This document shows, in pieces, positions 17,309-26,225 of a stretch of 44,999 nucleotides of DNA. This DNA is from Bacteroidales bacterium (GTDB lineage: Bacteria; Bacteroidota; Bacteroidia; Bacteroidales; F082). Under the pieces are notes generated by a model. That model was not told the origin of the DNA. It saw only the letters and a program-made list of their open reading frames with translations, and did no database searches. The number at the start of each line of letters is the position of its first letter. Positions within the stretch are counted from its first letter, which is position 1. The position numbers and the translations under genes were made by a program. The stretch is taken from the NCBI GenBank assembly GCA_016936505.1, contig JAFGXS010000034.1:89266-134264 (forward strand). The letters are read 5' to 3'.

Positions 17309-19390
17309 CTAATATTTATACGCTCTGTTTTCCACCATTTTTTTCACACTGTACGGAGCAGGAGCACCACCCAGGTATTTATGGAACCAGTTAAGATGGG
17401 CATCGTAATACAGCGGCATCGATTTTACAAAATCGGGCCAGTGGCCATCGTTCTTAAAGATAATCAACTGAGAAGGAATACCCAGTGTTTGCAGGGTAGT
17501 GAAATACTGAATACTTTGTGTGTAGGGAACCCTGAAATCCTTTTGACCGGTAATTACCAGCGTTGGAGTAGCAAAGTTTTTGGCATAATAGGAAGGAGAG
17601 AATTTCTCATAGTCTTTTGAATTCCATGGTTTTCCTGCCAAATCATGGTTCACAAACCAGAGTTCTTCTGTAGCTCCCCACATCGAACGCAGATCGTAAA
17701 CCCCCATCATGGAAGCAATAGCTTTAAAGCGTTTGGTATGACCCTGAAACCAGTTCATCATGTAGCCGCCATACGACCAGCCCATAGCTCCCATACGGGT
17801 TGAGTCCACATAAGGAAGTTTAGCCAGCATATCGGTTACCTTCATCAGATCCTGGAAGGGTTTTCCACCCCAGTCGCCTGAAATTTCAGCAGTAAAATTC
17901 TGTCCGTAACCCGTAGAACCATGAGGATTGGCAAAAGCCACAATGTATCCTGAACCAGGGTAAACCTGCCAGTCGCCGCGGAAAGAATCCATCCATTGCA
18001 TCTGTGGACCACCGTGAACATTCAGAATCAACGGGTATTTTTTATTGGGGTCAAAGTTGTGCGGTGTTACTACAAACACTTCCACTTTACTGCCACCGGT
18101 TCCATCCACCCACATTTTCTTTACAGGACGGATGTCTACCGTTGCTTCCAGTTCTTTATTGTAATCAGTGAGTTCGGCTTCCTTTTTTGAATCGAGGTTC
18201 ATTTTATACATTTCGGTTGGTTTCTGAACCGTACTGCGGGTATAATATAAATCTCCATGGTGATCCAGATCAAAACTGGATATGGCTTTAGGACCGGTTA
18301 CCGGAGTAATCTTTTTGTCTTTGATGTCAATTTTATAAATCGGTTCATATCCTTCAACCTCTCCGGTGAAGTAAATAGATTTTGAATTGGCGCTCCATTT
18401 AAAATCATCAATCCAGTTATCAAAACTGTGGGTATCGGTGAGCAACTCTGTTTTTCCGGTTTTTCTGTTGTACAAAGCCAAACGGAACAAATCAGATTCG
18501 TATCCGGGTACTTTTTGTGTACGGTAAGCAATGTATTTTCCGTCGGGAGAATAAATGGGCCATCCGTCCCAGGCTTTATTTTCACTGGTAATATCCACAG
18601 ATTTGCCTCCGGTTACGGGAACCAGAAACAAATCCGAGTTAGTTGAGGCTTCAGGATGTTTCACGTGTTTGGAAACATAACAAAGTTCTTTGCTGTCGGG
18701 TGAAAAATTATAACCGATTCCGCCACCCAGCATAAAAGTCGGGGCAACATAATCACCGGGAGTTACATCGGTATATTTTTTGGTTTCAATATTGTAAACA
18801 AACACATGAGAAACCTTTCCTGCTGCATAACTGGTCCAGTGGCGGAACAACAAATGATCGGCCATATAAGCCTGAATCGGACCATTGGCAGAAGTAGAGT
18901 CTATTTCTTTATTGCATTGAGCGTTAGCGCCACACTCGGGGTACACTTTGGCAGCAAAAGCAATGAGATTATTGTCGGGAGATAAAACGGGGGCTGAAAT
19001 TCCCATATAAAGATCAGTTACCTGCTGCGAATTACCGGTTTCAAAATTATAAACAAATACCTGTGGGGTTCCCTTTTCGGTGGATACATAATAAATCATT
19101 TTCCCGTCGCTGGTCCACATAGGATCGTAATTGGCATCCTTATTATCGGTAATCATTTTCTTGTTCTGACCATCGGCATCCATCACATAAATATTGGTGT
19201 TGGATGTACCTTGATCCATATTGTAATTGGTCAGTGTGTAAGCAATCTGCTTGCCGTTTGGAGAAAGCACCGGCCCACCCACATAGTGGATTTTATAGAG
19301 GTCGGCAAATGTGAATGGCTTTTTTTGAGCCATAAGAGTTCCTGCTGAAAACATAAATGCCAACAGCAAAAACATCAAATTTTTCTTCAT
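17309..19390 (-). CDS. S9 family peptidase, DPP5-like
   Basis: 693 residues from the Met at 19390, which begins a signal peptide MKKNLMFLLLAFMFSAGTLM; the frame is open further upstream to 19429 but those residues would spoil the signal. An N-terminal seven-bladed propeller with WD40-like PD40 repeats (repeated SPDGK-type turns) covers about residues 25-400. The C-terminal alpha/beta-hydrolase has HGGPQ and the triad S539 in GWSYGGYM, D618 in GQKDFRVPY and H650 in NDGHWP. The spacing closely matches Porphyromonas DPP5 (S542, D627, H659). DPP5 releases dipeptides with Ala or hydrophobic P1. It converges on the S46 gene, and together they would cover much of extracellular peptide breakdown. Acylaminoacyl-peptidase is the alternative name. 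Confidence 0.9.
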   Translation of the reverse strand: MKKNLMFLLLAFMFSAGTLMAQKKPFTFADLYKIHYVGGPVLSPNGKQIAYTLTNYNMDQGTSNTNIYVMDADGQNKKMITDNKDANYDPMWTSDGKMIYYVSTEKGTPQVFVYNFETGNSQQVTDLYMGISAPVLSPDNNLIAFAAKVYPECGANAQCNKEIDSTSANGPIQAYMADHLLFRHWTSYAAGKVSHVFVYNIETKKYTDVTPGDYVAPTFMLGGGIGYNFSPDSKELCYVSKHVKHPEASTNSDLFLVPVTGGKSVDITSENKAWDGWPIYSPDGKYIAYRTQKVPGYESDLFRLALYNRKTGKTELLTDTHSFDNWIDDFKWSANSKSIYFTGEVEGYEPIYKIDIKDKKITPVTGPKAISSFDLDHHGDLYYTRSTVQKPTEMYKMNLDSKKEAELTDYNKELEATVDIRPVKKMWVDGTGGSKVEVFVVTPHNFDPNKKYPLILNVHGGPQMQWMDSFRGDWQVYPGSGYIVAFANPHGSTGYGQNFTAEISGDWGGKPFQDLMKVTDMLAKLPYVDSTRMGAMGWSYGGYMMNWFQGHTKRFKAIASMMGVYDLRSMWGATEELWFVNHDLAGKPWNSKDYEKFSPSYYAKNFATPTLVITGQKDFRVPYTQSIQYFTTLQTLGIPSQLIIFKNDGHWPDFVKSMPLYYDAHLNWFHKYLGGAPAPYSVKKMVENRAYKY

Positions 19391-19542
19391 GATGATGAGT
19401 TTAGATTTTTTGATAAGCATTGTTTCCATCGAAAGGCTTCGATATGAACGGATAAAAGTAGAAAATTATCTTTCAAATGGTTTTTAAAAAATTATTGTTT
19501 AAAATATTTTAAGAAAATTTATTAGATAAGAGGCACATTAAT

Positions 19543-19581
19543 CAAGAAAGGTTTTGCTTTTTTTCAGCAAAACCTTTCTTG
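19543..19581 (-). terminator. Long perfect hairpin downstream of M24 gene
   Basis: A 16-bp perfect stem CAAGAAAGGTTTTGCT (19543-19558) / AGCAAAACCTTTCTTG (19566-19581) with a seven-base loop, 14 bases past the M24 stop. On the minus strand there is no T-run after the stem, so it may stop transcription weakly or protect the 3' end. Confidence 0.6.
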
Positions 19582-19595
19582 TATTATAAAACCGA

Positions 19596-20855
19596 CTATT
19601 TAGCACGCATTAAATTGGTTGAATTTTCATTCAGTTCAATGCCTATATTTTCTCCAACAATAGCTGTACCACCCAAATTAATCAATCTATTACCGATAGC
19701 ACAGTTTGGCTCTAAGGCAAAAACCATTCCTTTTCTTAAAACAGTATCCAATCCAACATCTGGAATAGGAAGCACTTTGGCATAAGCTGAAATCTCAGGT
19801 AGTTTTGGCCAGCCTTCACCAGCGCCTATCAAACCAAAAGGATTCATTGAGTGTACTAACGGATGAACATGCCACGAATTATCAATTTTTCGCATAGGCT
19901 TCCTCATAGCTTCAACTACATCACCAAAAGTAACCCCTTCTTTAAGCATCTCAACTCCTGCCTCATACGATTTCCTTGCGGCAACAGATGCTTTATCAAA
20001 ATCGGGATGAACCTTACCCACCGCAATAGCTGGTTGATGCTGGGTTTCTAACATTCCAAAAGAACTGAAAACTTCAGCCAATACAACATCACCCTCTTCA
20101 ATCACCCGGGGTGCTTCTGGGCGATATGTCCAAACCGGGGGACCCCACCCGACAAATTCGGGACCGGATCCCATCAGTAATTCAGTTGTATATCCAACAT
20201 TCTCTGCACAAGTAGCAATGGCTGCAGCATAAATCTCATTTTCCCTTACTCCTGGATGAGTTGCTTGCAACATTGCATCACACATCTTTTCCCCAACATT
20301 TGCAGACCACTTTAACACTGCAATTTCTTCCTCTGATTTTACTGAGGTATATTCCATGAACTTATTGTCAACAAACTTGAAAGTTGCTTCTGATAGGTCT
20401 TCCTGAATATACTGCCAGGTATTATAAGGCATGGAACCGTCAAAATAAAAAGGCGGATAAGGTGCAAGACCAATAATACCAATGGCACTCTTGTTTAACC
20501 CCCTGTCTTCGATAATTTCCACCACATTGGCCCCCATTTTACCTACATACATATTTTCAGGCCTTACCCAGCTTTGAGTCGATGATATGCGGCCACTTTG
20601 GATATGATCTTCAACCACAGTTATTAATGATACAACTGAGATGGGTTCCCCATTTTTAGGGAAAATGACAATGGCACCCGGGCGTTCATTCGTAAAATAT
20701 ACATCCGGGGCATAGGAGGCAGGAAACGAGCCTTCACGATCGCCATATATGATCAGTGCATCCAGCTCCTCTTCTTCCATAATTCGGTTTGCAATATTCC
20801 AGCGTCTCAACCTTTCTGTCTCAGAATAAGTCGGGACTATCCATTGTTTTTCCAT
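19596..20855 (-). CDS. M24 (creatinase/aminopeptidase P fold) protein with altered metal site
   Basis: 419 residues from ATG 20853-20855, chosen because AGGA lies six bases upstream; an in-frame ATG at 20894 would overlap the preceding gene. N-terminal creatinase-type domain (about 10-165) and C-terminal pita-bread domain. Metal ligands of M24 peptidases (D, D, H, E, E) are only partly kept. The first Asp aligns with E261 (LAEVFSSFG), the second Asp with Q272, and H335 (VHSMNPFGL) and E382 (ALEPNC) are present. The last Glu falls in INLGGTAIV, where no Glu is seen. A two-metal peptidase is therefore unlikely; creatinase-like metal-free hydrolysis, one-metal chemistry or a non-enzymatic role are options. 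No signal peptide. It is the third gene after a Crp/Fnr regulator and a small beta protein. Confidence 0.82.
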   Translation of the reverse strand: MEKQWIVPTYSETERLRRWNIANRIMEEEELDALIIYGDREGSFPASYAPDVYFTNERPGAIVIFPKNGEPISVVSLITVVEDHIQSGRISSTQSWVRPENMYVGKMGANVVEIIEDRGLNKSAIGIIGLAPYPPFYFDGSMPYNTWQYIQEDLSEATFKFVDNKFMEYTSVKSEEEIAVLKWSANVGEKMCDAMLQATHPGVRENEIYAAAIATCAENVGYTTELLMGSGPEFVGWGPPVWTYRPEAPRVIEEGDVVLAEVFSSFGMLETQHQPAIAVGKVHPDFDKASVAARKSYEAGVEMLKEGVTFGDVVEAMRKPMRKIDNSWHVHPLVHSMNPFGLIGAGEGWPKLPEISAYAKVLPIPDVGLDTVLRKGMVFALEPNCAIGNRLINLGGTAIVGENIGIELNENSTNLMRAK

Positions 20856-20871
20856 TTGTCCTGACTTTAAA

Positions 20872-21189
20872 TTAATTAATCTTTTTACCTTCAATCTTGG
20901 CTGAGCCTAGAGGAAGCTTTGCTGTTCCACTGAAATTATTGCCTTCGACCACTCCGGCTACACTGGCCTTTAGTCTGCCCATAGGAGTTTTGATTTTGGT
21001 ATTAAACGTTACTTCATTACCCGATACTGTACCGCCGGTAAACTCCGAAATGCCTTTTTTATTGGTTATGGTACCGCTTAGTGATCCATTCTCCAGTACC
21101 AGTTCAAGAGTTCCCTGTTCAACTCCCATAGGAGTATGCACTTGGATTTCATAAGTGCCTTCGACTTTTGTTATTGAATTTGCATCCAT
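20872..21189 (-). CDS. Small beta-rich protein with internal repeat, function unknown
   Basis: 105 residues, no signal peptide, no Cys. It is composed of short amphipathic strands and many Gly/Thr turns. An internal repeat of about 49 residues is visible. TPMG at 19-22 and 68-71 is followed in each case by a Val-rich strand and then GSLSGT (35-40) or NNFSGT (84-89). A third, shorter echo LPLGSAKIEG closes the protein. The layout suggests a small beta-barrel or lipocalin/avidin-like sandwich that might bind a small molecule. It lies 16 bases before the M24 gene, in the same unit. I do not recognise the family. Confidence 0.72.
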   Translation of the reverse strand: MDANSITKVEGTYEIQVHTPMGVEQGTLELVLENGSLSGTITNKKGISEFTGGTVSGNEVTFNTKIKTPMGRLKASVAGVVEGNNFSGTAKLPLGSAKIEGKKIN

Positions 21190-21214
21190 AATCTTTTGTT
21201 TTAAAAATTTGATG

Positions 21215-21222
21215 CAAAACTA
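21215..21222 (-). promoter_or_regulatory. -7 promoter box for the small beta protein / M24 unit
   Basis: Reads TAGTTTTG on the minus strand, a full match to TAnnTTTG, 25 bases before the ATG at 21189. The two-gene unit can thus be transcribed separately from the regulator gene. No TTTG at ideal -33 spacing is seen. Confidence 0.5.
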
Positions 21223-21262
21223 CAGTGCCAGAAAAGATCATCCTTTTACAAAAGTTAAAAAA

Positions 21263-21823
21263 TCACTTTTTTGCTCTGATACGACTTAATGAAACTTGTG
21301 TTATCCCGAGATAACAGGCCAAGTCGCCTAAACTCAGGCGCTGGATCAAATCGTGATTATCCGTTAAAAACTGCTGGTAATGGTTGGCATGGGTCTGAAT
21401 AAGCATTTCCCTGATACGTTGCATCATTTTATCTGATGCATGTAAAAGAATTTTCCTGTAAAGAGTTTCTACGCTATGATACTTACTACTAAGGTACTCC
21501 AGAGATTCATGAGGCAAAAACTGCAATTCGGTATCTTCTAAAGCAATAATATTGTATTGAGAAGGTTTTTGAAATGGGAAACTATCTAAAACCGTAAACA
21601 TCTTTTCTTCTTGAAAGAAATTCATTATAAACTCCTTTCCTTCTGCATAACAGAACATTTTAACCAATCCCGATTTAACAAAATACATGTTACGGCATAC
21701 TTGATCCTGATTAAGAATATATGCTCCTTTTTCATATAACTTAGTTTTCAATAAACCATCTAGCTCAGAAATTGCTGAATCAGATAATGGAACTAAATAA
21801 TTACTAAAATCTATAAAAGTCAT
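21263..21823 (-). CDS. Crp/Fnr family transcriptional regulator
   Basis: 186 residues. The N-terminal cyclic-nucleotide-binding-type jelly roll (about 20-110) includes GAYILNQDQVCRNMYFVKSG (about 32-51) and the region FMNFFQEEKMFT. A dimerisation helix follows (about 115-140), then a short helix-turn-helix (about 160-186, LSLGDLACYLGITQVSLSRIRAKK). The cAMP phosphate-binding Arg motif of E. coli CRP is not evident and there are no Fnr-type Fe-S cysteines, so the ligand is unknown. The small beta protein and M24 genes follow on the same strand after 73 bases, making them likely targets. Confidence 0.88.
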   Translation of the reverse strand: MTFIDFSNYLVPLSDSAISELDGLLKTKLYEKGAYILNQDQVCRNMYFVKSGLVKMFCYAEGKEFIMNFFQEEKMFTVLDSFPFQKPSQYNIIALEDTELQFLPHESLEYLSSKYHSVETLYRKILLHASDKMMQRIREMLIQTHANHYQQFLTDNHDLIQRLSLGDLACYLGITQVSLSRIRAKK

Positions 21824-21859
21824 TTTTGGTTAAATCTCATTAGTAAATGTTATGTGATA

Positions 21860-21867
21860 CAAAAGTA
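21860..21867 (-). promoter_or_regulatory. -7 promoter box for the Crp/Fnr gene
   Basis: Reads TACTTTTG on the minus strand, a full TAnnTTTG match, 36 bases before the start at 21823. No clear -33 TTTG at standard spacing. Confidence 0.5.
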
Positions 21868-21980
21868 CAAATGAGAGAAAAATGACAGGACTTTTAATAA
21901 ACCAATAAATAACTTATTATAATTTTCCTTTATAATCAAGTAATTAAACCTGTTTTTTTTATGTATAGAATCTGTTTTCA

Positions 21981-23398
21981 TCAACAAAATAGTGCCATTA
22001 TCCTTAAACCTTGCCAATAGTTTGTAATGAGGGGCAATGTTTTTTTATCGAACTCGTAAATAAATGTTGTAGTAAGTTTCACCCCTTGTCGGTTTACCGA
22101 ATCAATTTTTATGTTTCGGGAACTTCGGTAATAATTGATAGCCGGTTCAAAAAGCCAGTTATTACTAATTGATGCCGGTTTTTCCCAACCGTCGGTTTCC
22201 TGTTTTACAATCTTCATCATATCTTTACTATGCGCATCATAGTACCATTGTTTGGTATATTTCAGGTTCAAAGAAGTTAGAAAATGCCAGGTCAGAGGAA
22301 GAAAAATCAATAAAGAAACCATGATCCAGGCAGGACGGGCAGAAGCATAACGATTACATAATTCTGAAACCACACAGCACACCAACAGTCTAAACAAAGG
22401 GAGAAAATAAACGGCTGTTCTTCCCGGAGGATAGTTGGTTTTGAAAATAACGTGTTCCAATATCAGCCCGACAATCATCAAAACACTAATAGTTACAATT
22501 AAAGACAGTTTTCCAAAAAAGTCTTTTTTTGAAAGGATCAGAAAAACCGCTGTAAGCAGAAAAAATATCAAGAGATATTGAACAAGCGGAAAAAGCCAGG
22601 CAGGATATTGTTTTAAATAAAATGAACTGGTGACGACCCCAAAGAAGGTGCCGGACAAAAGAATGTTCTCCGAACCAAAGCTGATGGCTTTCCTGAAAAA
22701 ATAAAAGCCGCTTTACACCAAAATAGAATAGAATAAGAGCTCCTGCCAGTACCAGAAAAAACACAATTCTCTTCTTTGTGGTGGGCAACATTCCTGTTTT
22801 ATAGTTGCGATAACCCAAAACCGGATAGATGCCCAAAATGATAATGTAATAGTTGATGCTGCCCAGATTGGCAAAAAAGGCCAGCGCTCCAAAAAGAAAA
22901 ACAAAAATGAAGGATTTTATAAAAACCTGTAATCCGTTTTTTGTGAAAAGTTGTCAAACAAAAATGCCAGGCTTACCATCATCATTCCGGTGGAAAGGCC
23001 GTAACCCCTGGCGAGCGAGAAAAAATCAAGCAAATAAGGATTAAACAACACCAACGCAATTCACGTCAAAAAAACCCAGAGATTTTACTGTCGTTTTAAA
23101 ATGTGAATAATCCCCCAAAGGAAAAAAACAAATGCCAGTACGTTGGGCAGTCTCAACACAAATTCGCTGCTTCCGAATAAAGATAAAAAATCCGCATAAG
23201 AAAAGTGTTGAGCAAATGGCCGTTTGTGCTGTATTTCCAGGTGTGAACCCCCATCAAAATTGTGTAAGTAAGACTTTCGTCGTGGGTAAACGAAAGAAGG
23301 TATGCACGCAGCGCCACATAAGCAATCATACCCAATGACAGAGCATATAAAAGAATATTCGAAAGAAGTTTTTACCGGACTTTTAGTTTTTCTGTCAT
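21981..23398 (-). pseudogene. Decayed multi-spanning membrane glycosyltransferase (GT39/ArnT-like)
   Basis: One protein can be followed across three frames over 1.4 kb. It starts at ATG 23396-23398, meets TAA after eight codons (23372-23374), then continues in the same frame through LLSFTHDESLTYTI, the periplasmic-loop motif of GT-C enzymes. It shifts frame near 23165-23190, then has TAA (23085-23087), TGA (23061-23063) and TAA (22917-22919). It shifts again near 22915 and again at about 22660-22690, and ends at 21981 with IYEFDKKTLPLITNYWQGLR. Landmarks after the breaks include LFGSSEFVLRLPNVL, FFSLARGYGLSTGMM and KTNYPPGRTAVYFLPLF, all in GT-C style with many membrane helices. With about four stops and three frameshifts it cannot make a full protein. 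Confidence 0.85.
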
Positions 23399-23434
23399 TT
23401 GTTGAAAATATTGTACTTAAAAAATCCCGTTTTA

Positions 23435-24199
23435 TTACTCAGATATAATCTGCTTTTGCTTAAACAACCTTCTGAAATACATTTTATAAACCTTTTGCAG
23501 GTTCCAGGCAATACGTCTTTTAGAGCTGCTGGCTTTGCTTGAAATGGTTGAACTTAAATGCCCGTTGTGCGAACCCTGCTCGAAAAGCGGAGGATGAACC
23601 CAATACATCCGAATAATATTTCTTTCAATCAGTGAGTTGTGCCACCAATCAATCACGGTATGACATTTATTATTTTTCAGGTCATTCAAAATATTCTTTG
23701 CAGCTGTAAGGTCGATCAAATAAGCACCGGCCATGCGCCCCGAAGCAGCGCGGTATAAGTATTTCCCTTTTCGGGTCTGACTAAAAGAAGGAAAGGTCAG
23801 CGTGCTGTTTTCCAGCGATACAATAAACCCGGGTTCGAGTTGTTTAATTTGATCAAAAGTTCGTTGTAGTTTTTTATCGAAATGCGTAAGAAAAAACGGA
23901 TCATTTTCCAATACAATGGCATATCGCATATTTCTTTGAACCATTTTCTCGTACGCATGAATATGGTTTAAAGTACAGGAAGTGACTCCTAAAGAAAGTT
24001 TGGATTGGATATCCGGAGAGAAATATTGCCCGATAATCTTGTCATTTAGCAAGCTGGCATCTCCATCAGTAACAAATTCAAAGTCGATGTTTTTTTGTTT
24101 GAATAGTTCAACAATTCTCTTTTCATGGTATTCATAACCCTTTAAGGCATGAATTACAAAAACACCAACTTGTTTTATTCCCTCTGTTATATTTGTCAT
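23435..24199 (-). CDS. Glycosyltransferase family 25-like protein
   Basis: About 254 residues from ATG at 24197-24199. The frame is open back to a GTG at 24241, but a -7 box at 24241-24248 places transcription start downstream of it, so the ATG is preferred. Fold features of GT25 (LPS/collagen galactosyltransferase type): VFVIHALKGYEYHEKR near the start, GVTSCTLNHIHAYEKM in the middle and AIVLENDPFF, where the family normally has EDD. A later block MAGAYLIDLTAAKNIL and IDWWHNSLIER matches the family's second half. It is cytoplasmic and basic at the C-terminus (FRRLFKQKQ), perhaps for membrane contact. It probably acts on LPS or another surface glycan and sits beside a dead membrane glycosyltransferase. 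Confidence 0.82.
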   Translation of the reverse strand: MTNITEGIKQVGVFVIHALKGYEYHEKRIVELFKQKNIDFEFVTDGDASLLNDKIIGQYFSPDIQSKLSLGVTSCTLNHIHAYEKMVQRNMRYAIVLENDPFFLTHFDKKLQRTFDQIKQLEPGFIVSLENSTLTFPSFSQTRKGKYLYRAASGRMAGAYLIDLTAAKNILNDLKNNKCHTVIDWWHNSLIERNIIRMYWVHPPLFEQGSHNGHLSSTISSKASSSKRRIAWNLQKVYKMYFRRLFKQKQIISE

Positions 24200-24240
24200 A
24201 TTGAAAAACCAATTAATGAAGATGGCTTTATTTGAAGGCA

Positions 24241-24248
24241 CAAAACTA
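24241..24248 (-). promoter_or_regulatory. -7 promoter box for the GT25 gene
   Basis: Reads TAGTTTTG on the minus strand, a full TAnnTTTG match, about 41 bases before the ATG at 24199. It decides the start choice for this gene. Confidence 0.5.
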
Positions 24249-24328
24249 TGAAAAGTTGATGAGAATACTATTTGACTTTTAATTTAAATAAGTTAAGAGC
24301 TTACTGGTTAATTATCTAAATTATACGT

Positions 24329-26104
24329 CTATTCATCAGAAAATTCACTGAGCAGTTTACGGTAATTTGAAAAAACGCGGGCACGTGATACAAATCCCAG
24401 ATACTTTTCATTTTTAATAACGGGCAGGTTATAATTTCCGGAATCGTTAAATTTGGCTGCTACCTCCTCCATAGAATCATCGGGGTCAACCAGATATGAA
24501 GGCATATACATCAGTTCGTCCACTCCTATTTTATCGTACAGTTCCGGACGGAAAATAATATTCCTTATATCGTTCAGGAAAATAATCCCCTGAAAAGTAT
24601 TTTCCTCATCTACCACAGCCACCACATTGCGTTCAGAGGTTGACAATACTTTAACCAGATCGCCCAACGATGCTTCGCTGCTGATGGTTTTAAAGTTGGT
24701 CTCAATCAGGTTGCTGACCCGCATCATCTGAAGTACGGCTTTATCCTTATGGTGTGTCATTAATTCACCACGCATAGCCAGCTGTTTGGTATAAACCGAA
24801 TGCTTTTCAAAAAGGGTAATGGTTAAATACGAAAAAATAGCTGTAAAGATTAACGGGGTCATCATACCATAGCTTCCTGTAAATTCGGCTACCAGCAGAA
24901 TACCTGTCAAAGGGGCGTGCATCACACCTGCCATCACACCTGTCATTCCAACCAAAGCCATATTTTTTTCGGGAACCTGAACCCAGGGCAGCAGGTTAAT
25001 TAACTTGGCATAAAACATTCCGGCAACACCACCAACAAATAACGAAGGAGAAAAAATACCTCCAACGCCTCCACCTGCACTGGTAATGGATGTAGCTATT
25101 ACTTTAAACAAAACAATAAGCGCCATAAACAACATCAGCGAAACCATATCGGGAGAAGAGGTAGATAAATGATTATTGATGAGGTTGCTGGTATCCCCAT
25201 TGATAAACTGACGCAAAAATTCAGAACCTTCACCATACAACGAAGGAAAGGCCAGAATCATGACACCCAGGGCTATTCCGGCTACCATAATTTTCTCCAC
25301 ACGACGCTTGAAGGTTCTCTCCATGAAGCCTTCAATAAAAAAAGTAGTTCGGGTAAAGTAAAGTGAAACAAAACCTGTAAAGATGCCCAGAATGATATAG
25401 TAGGGCAAATTATGCATATCGAAAGCCTGTTCCAACTGAATTGAAAACAATACATCGTTTCCCAGCAAAAGGTACGCCATTGAAGCTCCTGAAATAGCAG
25501 CAATCAGCAAAGGAATCAGGCTGGCCATGGTAAGGTCAATCATCAAAATCTCAAGAGAAAAAACCACCGATGCCAAAGGAGCTTTAAAGATACCGGCCAA
25601 AGCGCCACTGGCTCCGGCTCCCACCAATATGATCAGCGTTTTCCGGTTTACATGAAACGTTTTGCCCAGAAATGAACCTATGGCACCTCCTGTTAAAATA
25701 ATAGGGGCCTCAAATCCCATTGAACCCCCAAGCGTAATGGTAAGGAAACTACCAATAATAGAAGAAAACAGGTTATGGTTCCGAATACGGCCAAAACGTC
25801 TGGAAATGGCATACAACACACGGCTCACACCATGAGAAAGATTATCGCGAACCACATAATTTGTGAACAGGTTTGTCAGGATCAGACCCAAAAACGGTAA
25901 AGCAAAAAACAAATAGGTTCCTCTGCCAAAATCATAGCCTTCGGTAAGCCAGTGGTGGAAAGAAAACGTAATACTTTTTACAAGCACTGCTGACAAACCG
26001 CCCCATATACCGATGACTACACTCAGTACAAGAATACTGATGTGCTGACGGGTTTTACCGGCATATATTGAATACCGTTTTAATGCACGCTGATATGCTA
26101 ACAC
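24329..26104 (-). CDS. ClC-type chloride channel/antiporter with CBS pair
   Basis: 591 residues. The membrane domain (about 20-430) shows the ClC selectivity motifs in modified form: GSMGFEAPIILTGGAIGS with the external gating Glu (GxEAP), KAPLASVVFSLE and GGVGGIFSPSLFVGGVAG. The segment that in E. coli ClC-ec1 reads VIEEM reads SLEIL here, so the internal proton-path Glu (E203) is replaced by Ile. It could thus be a channel or an exchanger that uses another proton route. Two CBS domains follow (about 455-515 and 522-580), a likely nucleotide-binding regulatory module. A single gene with its own -7 box at 26151-26158. It probably moves chloride or another anion across the inner membrane. Confidence 0.9.
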   Translation of the reverse strand: MLAYQRALKRYSIYAGKTRQHISILVLSVVIGIWGGLSAVLVKSITFSFHHWLTEGYDFGRGTYLFFALPFLGLILTNLFTNYVVRDNLSHGVSRVLYAISRRFGRIRNHNLFSSIIGSFLTITLGGSMGFEAPIILTGGAIGSFLGKTFHVNRKTLIILVGAGASGALAGIFKAPLASVVFSLEILMIDLTMASLIPLLIAAISGASMAYLLLGNDVLFSIQLEQAFDMHNLPYYIILGIFTGFVSLYFTRTTFFIEGFMERTFKRRVEKIMVAGIALGVMILAFPSLYGEGSEFLRQFINGDTSNLINNHLSTSSPDMVSLMLFMALIVLFKVIATSITSAGGGVGGIFSPSLFVGGVAGMFYAKLINLLPWVQVPEKNMALVGMTGVMAGVMHAPLTGILLVAEFTGSYGMMTPLIFTAIFSYLTITLFEKHSVYTKQLAMRGELMTHHKDKAVLQMMRVSNLIETNFKTISSEASLGDLVKVLSTSERNVVAVVDEENTFQGIIFLNDIRNIIFRPELYDKIGVDELMYMPSYLVDPDDSMEEVAAKFNDSGNYNLPVIKNEKYLGFVSRARVFSNYRKLLSEFSDE

Positions 26105-26150
26105 TTGACCATAAGATTATAAAATGAGGGTCGCATTTAATTTTGGCGTG

Positions 26151-26158
26151 CAAAAGTA
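26151..26158 (-). promoter_or_regulatory. -7 promoter box for the ClC gene
   Basis: Reads TACTTTTG on the minus strand, a full TAnnTTTG match, 46 bases before the start at 26104. Confidence 0.5.
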
Positions 26159-26225
26159 AAAACAAACCCATATAAAATCAGCTCTCAAAGATATTTAGAT
26201 CCTTTTTAAAAAGCACAGTATTTTG

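Noticed and set aside
19596..20894. Longer M24 start at 20894
   Set aside because: It would overlap the preceding gene by 23 bases, while ATG at 20855 has AGGA at the right distance.
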